The notes under the pieces are model-generated. The model was not told the DNA's origin and ran no database searches. It saw nothing but the letters and a program-made list of their open reading frames with translations. This document shows positions 33,995 to 46,400 of a DNA stretch of 64,000 bases, piece after piece. The translations under genes were made by a program, and so were the position numbers. The stretch's first letter is position 1, and each line of letters opens with the position of its first letter. The stretch is from the NCBI GenBank assembly GCA_051294375.1, contig CM119270.1, positions 9,363,530 to 9,427,529 of the forward strand, written 5' to 3'. The stretch is from Paraspadella gotoi. Taxonomy: Eukaryota; Chaetognatha.

Positions 33995-35369
33995 ATTGAT
34001 CTAGTGGAACCTGAAGGATTTGTGACGGTTGTAAATGAAAGGCGCGCTTTACGGAAAATGTGACGTCAGACATATGGAAAAACAACGCACGTGTCAGCAT
34101 ATTACTTCTTTTTTTTTTCACTTTCTTTTTCTCTTGTTAACAAATTACTGAATTGTGATTCTTTTCTTCCTTTTTTTCTAAAATCTACTGATTCGCGTTA
34201 TTCGTGTGAAAACTTTTTAAATTTTTTAATGTACGTTCGAATCATTTTAGCAGTTTAATAAAGGAAAATGTTTAAAAAAAACTATCTGTGTTTTAGAAAA
34301 TAGCGGGTTTCTTGGGTAGATTATAAATGTTGATGATAAAGAAAAGTATAGCTTTTTTTCAAAAAAAGAGATGACATTTTACGTATAAACTTTATTTTCT
34401 AAAACTCGGATGCGTTTTTTTTTAATTTATAATCCTTTTCGTTAGTATCTAAATGTCAAAAAAAAAAACGAGCAATTTAATCTAGTTGTTTAAAAGCGCG
34501 TTCGAGATATACTTACAAAAATATGTTTATTCGTGTGTTTAGACAAGTGAATCCTCCCAGATGATTTATGAACTGCAGATTTGAGATGAGGAACTCGAAT
34601 TTACTTCGTCTCTTATTATTATTTATTGATTCTTTCTCTTTTCTTCTTTCGTCGTTGCTCTTCTTGCTCTTGGATCTGTTGTCGTTGCTGTTGTTTCTTT
34701 TATTCGATCTTCTTTTTTTTCTTTTTTCTTCCTTTATTTTTTTTCAATAGTTGTCGTTGTTACTTTTTTTGGAATGGTTTCGAATTTAATGAATCAATGA
34801 GATGGAATTATTTTAAAAGATGTTTTATTCTTTTTGGTTACTTGAGAATCGAAGTAAATGCGCAGGCAAATCTGCAAGGGATTAAAAAATTAATGATTAC
34901 AATTTTATTTGTTAAACCATCATTCATCCATGTATTGGACTTTGTATTTTAAACCTACATGTACTATCATTTTGCTGAAAAAATATATTAAGGCGGGCCA
35001 AAATTGAACACTTTTTATAATTTTTAGTTCTCTCAAAAAAATAATTTTTTTTCCTTCTATTTCAATACAACTTTTTGAATTAGTTCAAAATTTGCACCGA
35101 AGCTTTTAAGTATTTATTAATATATTATAAATGACAACATTTGTTTTTAATTTTATTTTTAAGAACGGATTCCTATAAAGCTTGAAAAGTTAAATAAAAG
35201 TTAAAATTTTGACAATAAATTGGTTAAAAATAGAAAAAACCTTAAAAAATTATTATCATTATTATCATTGGTTAAATTTTATGTTTTTTTTAATTTTTTA
35301 ACTAGAGATAAAACAAAAATATTTAAAAAGTTTTAATAATAACCTTTGTCTCTATCAGAATCTATTTAA

Positions 35370-36045
35370 AACAAGTTTGAGCAAACAATATCGGATCTGC
35401 CCACGATCATTATCGGTAATTAATTAATTAATAATTAATTAATAATTAATTCAAGTTAATTAATTATTTAATTAATTAATAATTAATTTATTCAAGTTAA
35501 TTATTTAATTAATTAGGCAATTAATTAATTTGATCCGAATTGTTTGTTTTGATGATAAATTGACTGATTAATTATTGATTAATTAATTGACTAATTGATT
35601 TATTAACTGATTAATTATTTGATTAATTAATACATCTTGCATTTACATTTAAAATAAAAAGAAAAAGAAGCTTAATCAATAAGTGAAATAGGTTCTTTGT
35701 TTTTTCCATTTAAACTCATTTCCACTCAAACGATTCCTTCAGAACTTGATTTCCAGTTTAATCACACACTTTTGTACCCAAATACAAAATTTCAAGTCAA
35801 TCGCCCCATCCATTCATGAGTAATTGGTGTTCAAATAGTGAGTAATTGGTGTTTTTTGCTGAGGTGGGACGGACGGATGGACGGACGGACGGACGGACGG
35901 ACGGTCGGACATCGTTTTTTTTGCATAATTTATCATAATTCGATATTCTGACATGATATAAGTGAGTGCCCGACAATATTGAGGGGGCGGACCGACGGAC
36001 CGACAAAGTGAATTATAGAGTCGGGATCTGCTTTCAGCAAAACAA
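35370..36045 (-). repeat. Dispersed repeat copy with TCGG/GGATCTGC ends
   Basis: Its left end (AACAATATCGGATCTGC) and right end (AGTCGGGATCTGC) match ends seen near 51930 and 52365 in the other orientation. The interior has AATT-rich runs, then a unit whose reverse complement reads CTCATGAATGGATGGGGCG..., a (CGGA)n run, and a conserved end that reads CCGACTCTATAATTCAC on the minus strand. No coding capacity. Confidence 0.7.
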
Positions 36046-36573
36046 TTAAAAATTGAAAAATTAAAAAAAATTTTAAACTTTATAGAGTAATAAAATAATT
36101 TTTAAATGCTTTGGTGCGCTTATAGATAAGACATATTTTAAAAATTATTTTCATTTTCATATTCTCTATCTATTTGAGAGAATTTCTAGTTTTCAACCTG
36201 TTCTGGCCTAACGTATATAATAGTATTTAACTCATAAGCGCACTACTCTTACATCCATCCCATGACACAAACATAAACACATTTTAAAACATACCTGCAA
36301 TTCAAAAAGCCACGAAACGGGAGAATTTCCTGTAAAAATCCAGATTTTGTAAAAAAAGAAGTTTTTTTTAACTTTTTTTTTTAATAATATTTTAACCTTG
36401 GTTATCCCTTTGGTTTTTTTTTCTTTTTCGGAGCTTGAAATTACACGTCGTGTTCGGTTTTGTCGTTAGATGGCGGTAGTTGTTTTTGTGAAAGGAACAT
36501 AACATATTTGCGAAACTACGATGACGGACGGCGGACGCTACATGGCGGGTCCACGGAACAAAGTTACAATGTT

Positions 36574-36696
<123 letters not shown>

Positions 36697-37621
36697 AATG
36701 CGCGAGCGGGAAGAAAACGTAAAGCAAATTGGGTTCTGGGAAAAAGATGTCGATCTTTTTGGATCGAAAAAATACCCTTTGTCGCGATTATTATAGTAAA
36801 GACGAGAATATAGAGTTTAGCTTATATACGTAACAACGTAGGATATGCAAGTTGAGACTAATACTATTTATATATGTATATTTATAATGTTGTTTTTGTT
36901 GTTTTTTATTCGGGGGAAGATGACGATGAAGACTACGTTAAGGAGAAAAAGGGAAAAAATGTAAAATGTTTTTCTTTTATTTTGGAAGTTAAATTTATGG
37001 AAGAAAATTTTGTCTTGGAGATCCGTAGTTTTTTCGTTTTTTTTTCTTTCAGGTTTACTGTAAATTAAAAAAAAACGTATTAAATTTGTCATTATCATAA
37101 TAACTAACAGAATAATATTACGTACTTTTATCTCTGTATATTTCTTAATAGAAAAGATCTACAGAAAAAAAATCTACATGCAGATCAATGTTATGAAGGA
37201 TAACTTACCTATAGTTGACAAAACGATGCTTTATCAGTCTGTACTCAGTCTAGGTTTTGATATTTCTTCGCTCCTCAAGTTTGACGGTGCTTTAACTTTT
37301 TTTTGTTTTACTCTTTTGTCCTTTTTTGGTAGTTAATTTTTCCGAAAATAGTCTAAATACAGACTGATATTGTTTTGTTCCACTAATTTCACGACTTAAG
37401 GGGATTGAAAGAAAAAAGTTATTTATTTACTTGTGTTTGTTTTTTGTAACTTTTTTATTCACATGGTTGTTTTTGTTTTTGTTTTAATTTAATTTCAGAA
37501 GTGGTTGTTGTTGATTTTCGTGTCCCTTTTTTTTCTTTCTTTTTCAATTTTCTTATCCAAATTTTTTTTTCTTAAATTTTGTTTTCCTGTTAAGTAACTG
37601 TCGATGACCCTAACTTTTCAG

Positions 37622-37700
37622 GCTTGGGATGATGATGCAGAAACCAATGTCGTCTTATGGCGGCGAGCGACTTGACAACAGCAGTACTCATTGTTTTTAA
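37622..37700 (+). CDS. Candidate terminal exon (unidentified)
   Basis: CCTAACTTTTCAG forms a plausible acceptor, followed by a 26-codon frame (LGMMMQKPMSSYGGERLDNS...) to TAA. It is slightly GC-richer than its flanks. No partner exon was found, so this rests on one splice-site-like signal and composition. Confidence 0.18.
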
Positions 37701-38257
37701 AGTTTCTTAGGAAAAAGAAAATTCTTGGCTGCTTTCTTTATCGTCGATGCTGTTGGTTTTGCTGTTTATATTGGGGTAAAAATTTGGCTGCCTTTTGGAA
37801 ATAAATAAAAAGGGGCGATGGTTCGCGCGGAGGGACATTCTTTTCCTTTTTTGGAGAAAAGGATCGTCCACAATGTCCACAATATCCACAACGTCCACAG
37901 TGTCCAGTGGTGGTTAATTGTAAGTGGTGGTTGAAGATTGGAGGGAAAAATTTAAGGCAACACGTTTAAGTCATTGTTTTCATATTACACAGGTAAGCAT
38001 TTCAAATCACATTGTCGTACATGATTTCACATCTCGGTTTTTAATCTCGACAATAATTTTTTTCTATGTGAAATCTTTTAAAAGACATTATAAACATCGC
38101 AAGAATTATACTAATAAATTTATTAAGGGCTTTCTCTGATATGTCTTCATCAGTTTAGTTAGTGCTCTACATGAACCATTAATTCATTCATGACTTATTA
38201 CATTATCTCTCCAAAAAGAACTTATCATTATCCCATTATAAATCTCTCCGTTGCTCA

Positions 38258-38362
38258 TCAATCAGACCATCAATCAGACCATCAACAAGACCATCAACCA
38301 GGCCATCAACCACACCATCAACCACACCATCAACCACACCATCAACTACACCATCAATTGGA
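38258..38362. repeat. 12-bp minisatellite (ATCAACCACACC)
   Basis: About nine copies of a 12-mer such as ATCAACCACACC. As 12 is divisible by three it yields open His/Gln or Asn/Thr frames with no other gene support. Confidence 0.9.
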
Positions 38363-38667
38363 CGAAATTTCCAACCTTGTTGCGAAAAGGGTTTCTCTTG
38401 TCTCCGTCCGTGGGCGAGAGAGGAAAGGGGGAGATGAAAATCAACTACGACGCCTTTTTTTTATTTACTTTTTTTATTCTAAAACAAAAACACTAAAATG
38501 TTTAGTAATTTACGAAAGTTTTTAACAAGTTTTTAGCGTTTTAACCAACTGCATTTATCGTCATCCCGAAGCGCGAATTTTTTATGTCCTTTTTTAGGTC
38601 TTCAGTCCAGGATCCCGTCTGGCGTCTAGCGAGGCACGGGCACCGCACACATCCGTCGCTCGAATCG

Positions 38668-38792
<125 letters not shown>

Positions 38793-39088
38793 CCGGCGTC
38801 GTCCGCGTCCTCGCTTTATCATTGGTCGATGTAAATCGACGTGAGCCAATGAGCGATGGCCAGGGATTCTATATCTCGTCACGCGTTGGAGTTTTTAAGC
38901 GAAGCCGAGGTTCGAGACAGCGAGCCGAGGCCGGGGTTGTCAAGGAAGAGGCCGGGGACGTCTCGTGCTAAAGAAAGAGGAGGGGGAAGAGGAAGAAAGG
39001 AAGAGAAATACATGGAGGAAAGGAAAGGACTATCCCGAATATTTTTTCTTTCTTTCTTTTTTTCTTTTTTTTACTGGAGGAACGAATA

Positions 39089-39212
<124 letters not shown>

Positions 39213-40099
39213 CAGAATTTTCGTTCCCCGGTTGACGTCAGAAAGGGAGAGGGAGTAACATATAGAGGGAAACAGAGAGTCAGAGTGGGATGTCCTATTA
39301 CCAATTATAAGAAGGTAACGAGAGTATTGAGGTTCGGAGAAAACTCGGCCGAAACTAGTTTCGCCCATGTTTGTTTTTTATTTTGCAAAAAAAAAAAGGA
39401 AAAAGAAGGAAAAAAGAGTTTATTTTCTCTCTGTTTTTTCTCTCTGTTTTTTCTCTCTGTTTGTTTTGCTCCTTTTGGACGGACGATAATCTGATAAAGA
39501 AAAGACCAGAGGAACCAAGGATTATCGATTCAAGTTTATTTTTTTTATCGATTGTTTGTGGTTTTTTTTTTTTTAATCAACCGGAATTTTAGTACTGAGC
39601 AAACATTCATAACAATAAAAAGTTATTTTTGACAGAGATTTATTAAGCCTATTTTTATCTTTTTTACTTCGTGGGGATTTTATTTGACACACACTTTTCA
39701 CGCTTTTACTTTCTCCATTTTTTTATTCCATTTAATTTCCTTTATCACCTTTTTCCTCTTTTTTTCCTGTTTTATTTTCATGCCCTCAAAATCCCTTACT
39801 TTTCTTTTTATTCATCTTCTACTTTTATTTTTTAGATTCTTTTTTCCTTTTTTTTTATCTTCCCAATTTTTTTTCCTCCACTTCTCCCGACTTCTCATCG
39901 GTTCGACGCCCGGAAATCTTGTTTTCCCCCCCCTCCCCTGTCAACCACCACCGGGTCTTGACGAGATTCTTGCAGCGGATCCTGCATCAGGCGACGGTGG
40001 CAGCGGCGGAAGCAAAATCCATTGATGGATGGTCGACTTTCGAAGTCGGCTGCCGATTGGCCGCAGCCAAAAGGGTCTTAACCCGATTGGTCCTGACTG

Positions 40100-40100
<1 letters not shown>

Positions 40101-40139
<39 letters not shown>

Positions 40140-40162
40140 GAGAGAAAGAGAAAGAGAGTGAG
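40101..40162. repeat. Interrupted (GA)n tract
   Basis: GA tract with ATAG and AAAG interruptions, following a GC-richer patch at 39900-40090. Confidence 0.93.
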
Positions 40163-40684
40163 AGAAAGATTGAGAGGCCAGAGAGACCAAGGGATAAATA
40201 AATAGGTTTTTGTTGGGTTCTGGTCCTCATTACTCGGTCAACGATTTCATGACGACATATCAGTCTTTTGCATGAAAACAAAAGGCAAGTGAGAGATCGA
40301 TCTGAAAAAATAATATGGTATAATAGCTAAAAAGAGGGGGAGACCCAAGTTGGTAGATTGAAAAATAATTATGGGAAAGAGAGACAAAAAAAGAGTTGGG
40401 CAAAAGAAACTTCATATCTGGACGGAGACTCGGGGGGGGGGGAAATGTGGAAAGAGCGAGACGCGATGATAAACAGAATAACAAACATAAAAGTGAAAAA
40501 GATGATGGAGGGAAATAAGGAATGAAGGTGGAAAAAAGTAAAACTGTGATGAGAATAAAGATCGAAAATAGAAAAACGAAAAAAGAGGAAAGTCGAAAGA
40601 ATTAGTATAAAGTGCGAATTGCGAAACACATTGTAAGCGAAGTCGAAAAGTTAAAAACATGATTTAATTTAAGCAAGAAAGGAA

Positions 40685-40687
<3 letters not shown>

Positions 40688-40723
<36 letters not shown>
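40688..40723. repeat. (GA)n microsatellite, short
   Basis: About 36 bp. Confidence 0.95.
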
Positions 40724-40726
<3 letters not shown>

Positions 40727-41476
40727 CTTTCGTGTCAGAAAGGATCTCTATTTGGACAAGAGAAATTTGCGGTCTGTTGTAAACCTGGAAAAATTACTTT
40801 TCCCTTTTGAATACTTGTTTTTCTTGAAGACAGAATAAGTGTTTATTTTCTTAAAGAGTAGAAAAGAGGACGTGTACGTTGTTTGAAATAAGGCTATATA
40901 CAGCAATACATTAAGCAGTGACTCTATGCAAAATCTTTTTTACTTTTAAATGGTTTTAAATCTGATCAAGAATACAACTTGATAAATCTTGATTCTTAAA
41001 TCGTTTTTACTATGATCATCTAATGTAAAGAATACATTCTAATAAGATGTGAAAAACTTATTCTACAAATAATGAATTTCTCTTCACCAATCAAATTACA
41101 ACGAAATTAGAAACAATGTTTTATTTCTCCACTAAATGATTTAATCTCGCCAATCAAAGTGAAACCAATCAAAACTATGTTTTCTATGTTCTTCAATTAA
41201 TTTCACTTTTTGCGCATCAATTAATTCTAAAATTGTAAAAGTGAGGAACAAACATGAACATTTATGTATAAAAATTTTATAATAAATTTTACAATTTACG
41301 CAGTAGGCCATATTTATACTAGTAATAATCCAATTAATGTTAAAATATTTTAGTAAGAATTTTTGCAGATTTTGATTCGGCATGAAAAGTTGATATAAAG
41401 AAATACAACTTTTTTTTAAAAATTATTTGATTAAGTTGATCAAATATAAAAAAAACCTATATTTAAATTTAAAATT

Positions 41477-41608
41477 TAAGGAGACGAATAATTTAATTGC
41501 AACAACAACAATTTTTATTGTTAGACGAACATGTTTTGGCTCACAGTTTGAGCCTTCATCAAACAATAAAAATTGTTGTTGTTGTAATTAAATTATTCGT
41601 CTCCTTAA
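41477..41608 (-). mobile_element. Fold-back element, decayed hammerhead-like core
   Basis: Two ~45-bp arms (41477-41522 and 41561-41608) are near-perfect reverse complements. On the minus strand the loop reads TGATGAAGGCTC, a loop, GAGCCAAAACATGTTC and then GTC directly before the arm. This is the order of a type I hammerhead with stem I made by the arms, but CTGATGA is TTGATGA and GAAAC is AAAAC, so it is probably inactive. Confidence 0.5.
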
Positions 41609-41809
41609 ACCCAAACTCCAAAGAAAGGATTTACACACAAATTGAAAAATAAAATTATATATATCATTTAAGTAAGTAGACAGGGATTTCTATATGAAAT
41701 CAAAGTGGAGTTTTATTATCAGAAAATAGACATGAAGACGGTGTCAATATTTAGATAGAATGAATCAAAGCAGAAACAGAGGCTATTTATAATGGGCAAG
41801 TAGACAAAG

Positions 41810-41905
41810 CCAGATTCCTCATCCGGAATCCTTCTCTTCCTCTTCTGGAACCTTCTTTTCCTCTTCCGGAAACTATTGTTCCTTTTCTGGATTTGGCTTC
41901 CAAAA
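41810..41905. repeat. Short degenerate tandem (CTTCTTTTCCTCTTCCGGAA)
   Basis: Three to four copies of a ~23-bp unit built on TCCGGAA plus a CT-rich run. Confidence 0.6.
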
Positions 41906-42229
41906 TCCCATCTGTGATGATATTATATATAGTTTTTTTTAATTTTTAACCCACTTAATGAAAGAATTTTTAAAAATGATTTATATTTTTTTTAAATAAA
42001 CTTTTGACGAGGAATTCAAATCTGCAATAAAAATTAAGAAAAGCCTATTTTAAATTTTTTCGATTTTATAAGGATAGTACTATATATAAATATAGCCTAC
42101 TGCGAAAATTGAAGAATATAAAATAATTTTTTTTACAAATTAATGTTCACTGATGGTTTGTTGTTCATAATTGACATTTAGAATTTTAGTATTTAACTCT
42201 AGTGAGCAGAGAAATGGAAAAAGAATTAT

Positions 42230-43225
42230 CAGTTTTCTTGGCAAGAAGAATCAGAGGGCGAAGGGAAGGGCAAATGTAGCGGAGACTGAAACTAAGACGG
42301 TAGAATGTAGACGCGATTTGGCGATTCATGAGCGGAACTGAGCGGTTCATTTCGCTGACTTCGTAGCACCGCGCCGATTGATCTTTGCAAATCCTTTACC
42401 CCTGATTTAATCGTTGGCCTTACCAGTTTTTGCCGTTACAACAAAGTAAGGTCTTCCCAATCGACCCCTATTATGTCTTAGAAAAACTAAAATACCCAAC
42501 AAACATCCGCGAAGCATATAAGAACGACCAACCAAGCAAAAGGGAAAAGCAATTTGGATATTTTTATTTTATTAGTAGGTTTCTGTGACGTTGTCGTACT
42601 CTACCTAATTTTGCTCCATTTTTTTTGCAAAGTTAATAATAATATAGAGCTCAAATAATTTTAAGAGTATAGTGATGAGTTTTCCTCGAGTGTCAACATA
42701 TCAAAATATTCCATTAGGAAAATTATTTATTCTCAAGTTTCATCAAATAGTTTTGGAAAGTTTTTAAGTTTTGGAAATGATAAAAACACAGGGTAGTATT
42801 TTTTTTATTAAATCCAGCAGTTCAACAATATCGCTATTGACACTTTTTGCCGAAAGCGACGCATTTTTTTAACATTGTTTTAAAAATAAAATCTAACTTT
42901 ACCCAATCGTTGACCTAATTCCCATCCTTAATCAACAACTTTAATCTAATTTCAAACCTTATTTCTAATTTCAAAACCTAAAAAAAAATAACTTTGTTCT
43001 CAATTTAAGCATAAACATGACCTCAATTTCATCCCCTTTTTTGCAGACATATGTAGGCTTAACTAAATTTTCATGTCATTGTTTGTAGCAAAGCCCTGTA
43101 ATATTTCCATTTGCAAAGGTCTCAAATATTGGTGACTGTTAATTTATTGTATTTTCACGACATTCATACTTTATTTTCAGCAAAAAAACTTCATGATACG
43201 TAAACAAATTTTTCTTTTTAGGGCC
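42230..43225 (+). promoter_or_regulatory. Presumed 5' flank of the XKR-like gene
   Basis: A GC-richer patch at 42240-42420 precedes the gene by about 0.9 kb. TTTTTCTTTTTAG at 43209-43221, just before the chosen ATG, looks like an acceptor, so an upstream non-coding exon is likely. No core promoter motif was identified. Confidence 0.25.
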
Positions 43226-43432
43226 ATGGCAATTTCAACTATGTTAGGCTTTTTACTTTTTAGTATTGTTTTGAGTGTTGCAGATGTCTTTACCGATTTG
43301 AAGACAACTATCTCTTTTTTGACTTCCGATTCTGATATTTTTCCTCTCATTGGATTGATTCTCTTGACTATTCTATTACTACATGCGTCTATCACTACTA
43401 TTTATGGAATACGTTTTATTTGTAAATATAAG
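43226..43432 (+). CDS. XKR-like exon 1
   Basis: 69 codons with two hydrophobic segments separated by an acidic loop. Ends AAG/GTAAAC in phase 0. It could extend 33 nt upstream to the ATG at 43193 if the TTTTTAG before the second ATG is not used. Confidence 0.7.
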
Positions 43433-46400
43433 GTAAACACTAAAATAGTAAAATATTTGAAATCACGATATGATTAACATCGAAAACTGGAAAGCGAAAA
43501 CTAATCACTAAAGACCTTTTCTTCTCAGCAATGTTTTATTCGTCTTTCTAAAAGTGGTTGGCGATTGGGACTGACACTAGCATTTCATCTTATTGGGTTG
43601 GGATTAATACCCTTATCCGTAGATATTTACTTGGATGAAACAAATATGTTTAAAAGAGATTTGGATTTTTCATCGGCTAAAAGTAAGTGTAATCGAACCT
43701 GAAAATATCTTCAGTGGGTTAAACTTGCCTCACTTCACAATACTTCTTCTTCCGCCTCTTTACAATGGCTGTGCGGCTAAATTGTTAAAACTTTAAGGCG
43801 TGCCCGGATTCAATCCCTCGGTGTCTAGGTTCTGCTTTAAGTGTGATGACCCAGTTTTAACATGCCAGTGACCTCAATGGGTCAATGCAGGTCTTTACTC
43901 CTATGCCGGTTGACGAGTGACCTGCGGTTGCCACAAGAGTATCTTAAAGTTTCACGTCGCTTTCAATAGTTAAGGTGCCGCATTAAACCAAAAACTTGCA
44001 TAAAAAATATGTGATATCTATTAGAAAACTAGGACAGATTGTAATTTAACCATGTGTTGTATAGATGCTCCCTCTATTTCCAGAAGACAACACTGACTTT
44101 CCCTTCCCAAATTGAGTTAGTAGATATAATGATAAATAAAATTTTTTTTAAGAAAGAAAGCAATATATATTTGTTTAAATAATATAGATTAAATACTAAA
44201 TCCTTCATAAAATATAAAACTATAAGATAGTGAAACAAGTATTTTGCAAATTTTCATAAAAAATATATATTATGTTTATTTTACTAGTAATCACCGTAAT
44301 CTGTGTTATATATATTAAGATATATTTTTATCACTTTCATCTAAAGCTCCATGCTGCACAAGTTCAAAATTATGTTGCAATTCTTCCATAATTTTGTACA
44401 ATTTTTTTATGACTAAAGGTGAACTATCTCAACGAATGAATATGCTGGATATGTTGCTTGAATCGGTTCCTCAACTTTTAGTACAAACAACTGCAACAGT
44501 GATAATGTGGACGGCTGACTCCAAAGAACTCTGTTTTAGGTTATCAACACAGGTTTCTATTATGAAGTTTTTTTCTCTAGGGTAAGTAAAACTTTAAAAT
44601 AAATTTTTTTTCATTATGATATATATTAAGGTGCGCCAGAATTGAATACTTTTTATAATATACCTTATAATATACAGTGCGGTGCAAAAAATAAAAGAGG
44701 TCACTCTAAATCCGTTTTATGAATGTAAGTTGAATCTATATGTGTAAGTTTTCAAGAAATCAGTCTCGCCAATCAAGAGCTATAGCAACCAAAAGACAAG
44801 TGGTCAAAACGAGAAAATGCGAGAAAAAACATTTTTGAAGATGATCCGAGGAAAACCGAGGATGCCGTTAAGCCTTGATTTTTGGGCGATGTATTCATGT
44901 ATCATAAAAAATTTGGTAGTTAGTAAGAGTGGATTTTTAAAAGAGGAATACATATGTGTAAGTTAAAATAAAATCGGTCTAGTCATACCAGAGATATGGT
45001 ACCCTAAACAGAAGAGGTTAAAATATGTTAATTTTTCTCTGCTTTGTAGCTACTTTTAAAAAATCATTGCTCAATTTGAACCAAATTTGCACCAATGGTT
45101 CCTTTTTCCATAAAGTTTATTGATCCATAATATTTTTTATAATAAAAGAATCTAAAAAGATTTATTTGGGAAATGTGTTCTCCTTTTTTTGCACAGGTAT
45201 AAATTTTCATAAAATTTTCTGCAATAATATTCTTATGTCCTTCAATCACTCAATCTTTTACTAATTTTAAATATTATATGGTATCCATTTTTGTGCATAT
45301 AAAATCAATATTAAGACTTTCTATAACCAGTAATACACTGTTTTTTACTTTTAGGAAGTCGCAATCCGTATATTCTCTTCAAAATGACTTCACTTTTAAG
45401 AGGACAAACCAGTCTTGCAAATGCTTTGTAGAGAGCATGCAAATTATGTTTCATATGAAAATATAAAGGACAAATTCTGAAATTAAATATATTAATTGAA
45501 ATTCAAGGCGATACATAGTTAAAGACCGAAATAAATAAACGCTTTAATAATTTTTAAATCTTATCATTAATTTATTTTTTGCCAAATCTGCTCACCGAAG
45601 TTAATAAAACGTTTAAAAATAACAAAATATAACAAATCGAATAAGGTACATAGTATGGTGGACTAAAATCCACCAACCGTTCATCAGCGGCCATTGGTGC
45701 CGGAGGCAAGTCATTCGCCTCCCAACCCAAAGGTCCGGGGTTTTTGCCCTGTGGCCGCCTAGCAGTTAAGAGGGACGGGGCGCTTAACCCGCCTGTAACA
45801 TGGTGTTACAGCCTGATCCGAAGCTCATGGAATGCTTATATTGAACGGTTCTATCACTAACACATAATAATAATTACTGTCTCTTCAATAGCTATTTTAG
45901 TGTAAATCAAATTATTAAAATTTTATAAAATTTACATGAGCTTTTAAAATATAAGAATAAAAACTTAAACTTAAGTTTATTTCTAAATTTTATATTTTAT
46001 AAAAAAATAGTTAACTATATTTATTAGTAATTATGAGTAAAAATTAGGTTAAAGTTAAAAAATAATAATTTCAAAATTTTATTCCTGGATTTGTATTCCT
46101 TGCAAAAAGTTCTTTTCATGAAGTATGGTCCTGACTTTGTAATTGTCATAGTTTTTTTTCTTGTCTTTATTTCTTCTTTTCTTTCGATATTTTTTGTCAT
46201 TTTTTATTATCATAACGTTGGCTTGTGGCGGAAAATTGTCGCCACGCTTTTTATGCTTGTAAAGTTAAAAAGGTAAAAGTTAAAAAGGACCTTAATAAAA
46301 TAATCAAAGCATATAGATATTAAGAGTTGCTTTTGCCAGCAAGCATCAATAATATCTATATGCCAAAACAATAGTAAAATGAAACATTAATAAACTTAAT

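Noticed and set aside
33546-34121. 191-aa minus-strand frame
   Set aside because: Composed of Phe/Tyr/Ser and poly-Arg from purine-rich simple sequence and a GAC tract. No domain.
38258-38362. CRISPR-like array
   Set aside because: Units are contiguous 12-mers with no spacers, and the genome is eukaryotic.
38190-38525. His/Gln-rich frame of 111 aa
   Set aside because: Driven by a 12-bp repeat whose length keeps frames open. Flanking residues are AT-rich filler.
43193-43225. Upstream in-frame ATG as the XKR-like start
   Set aside because: A TTTTTCTTTTTAG acceptor-like sequence separates it from the better-context ATG at 43226. Kept only as an alternative.
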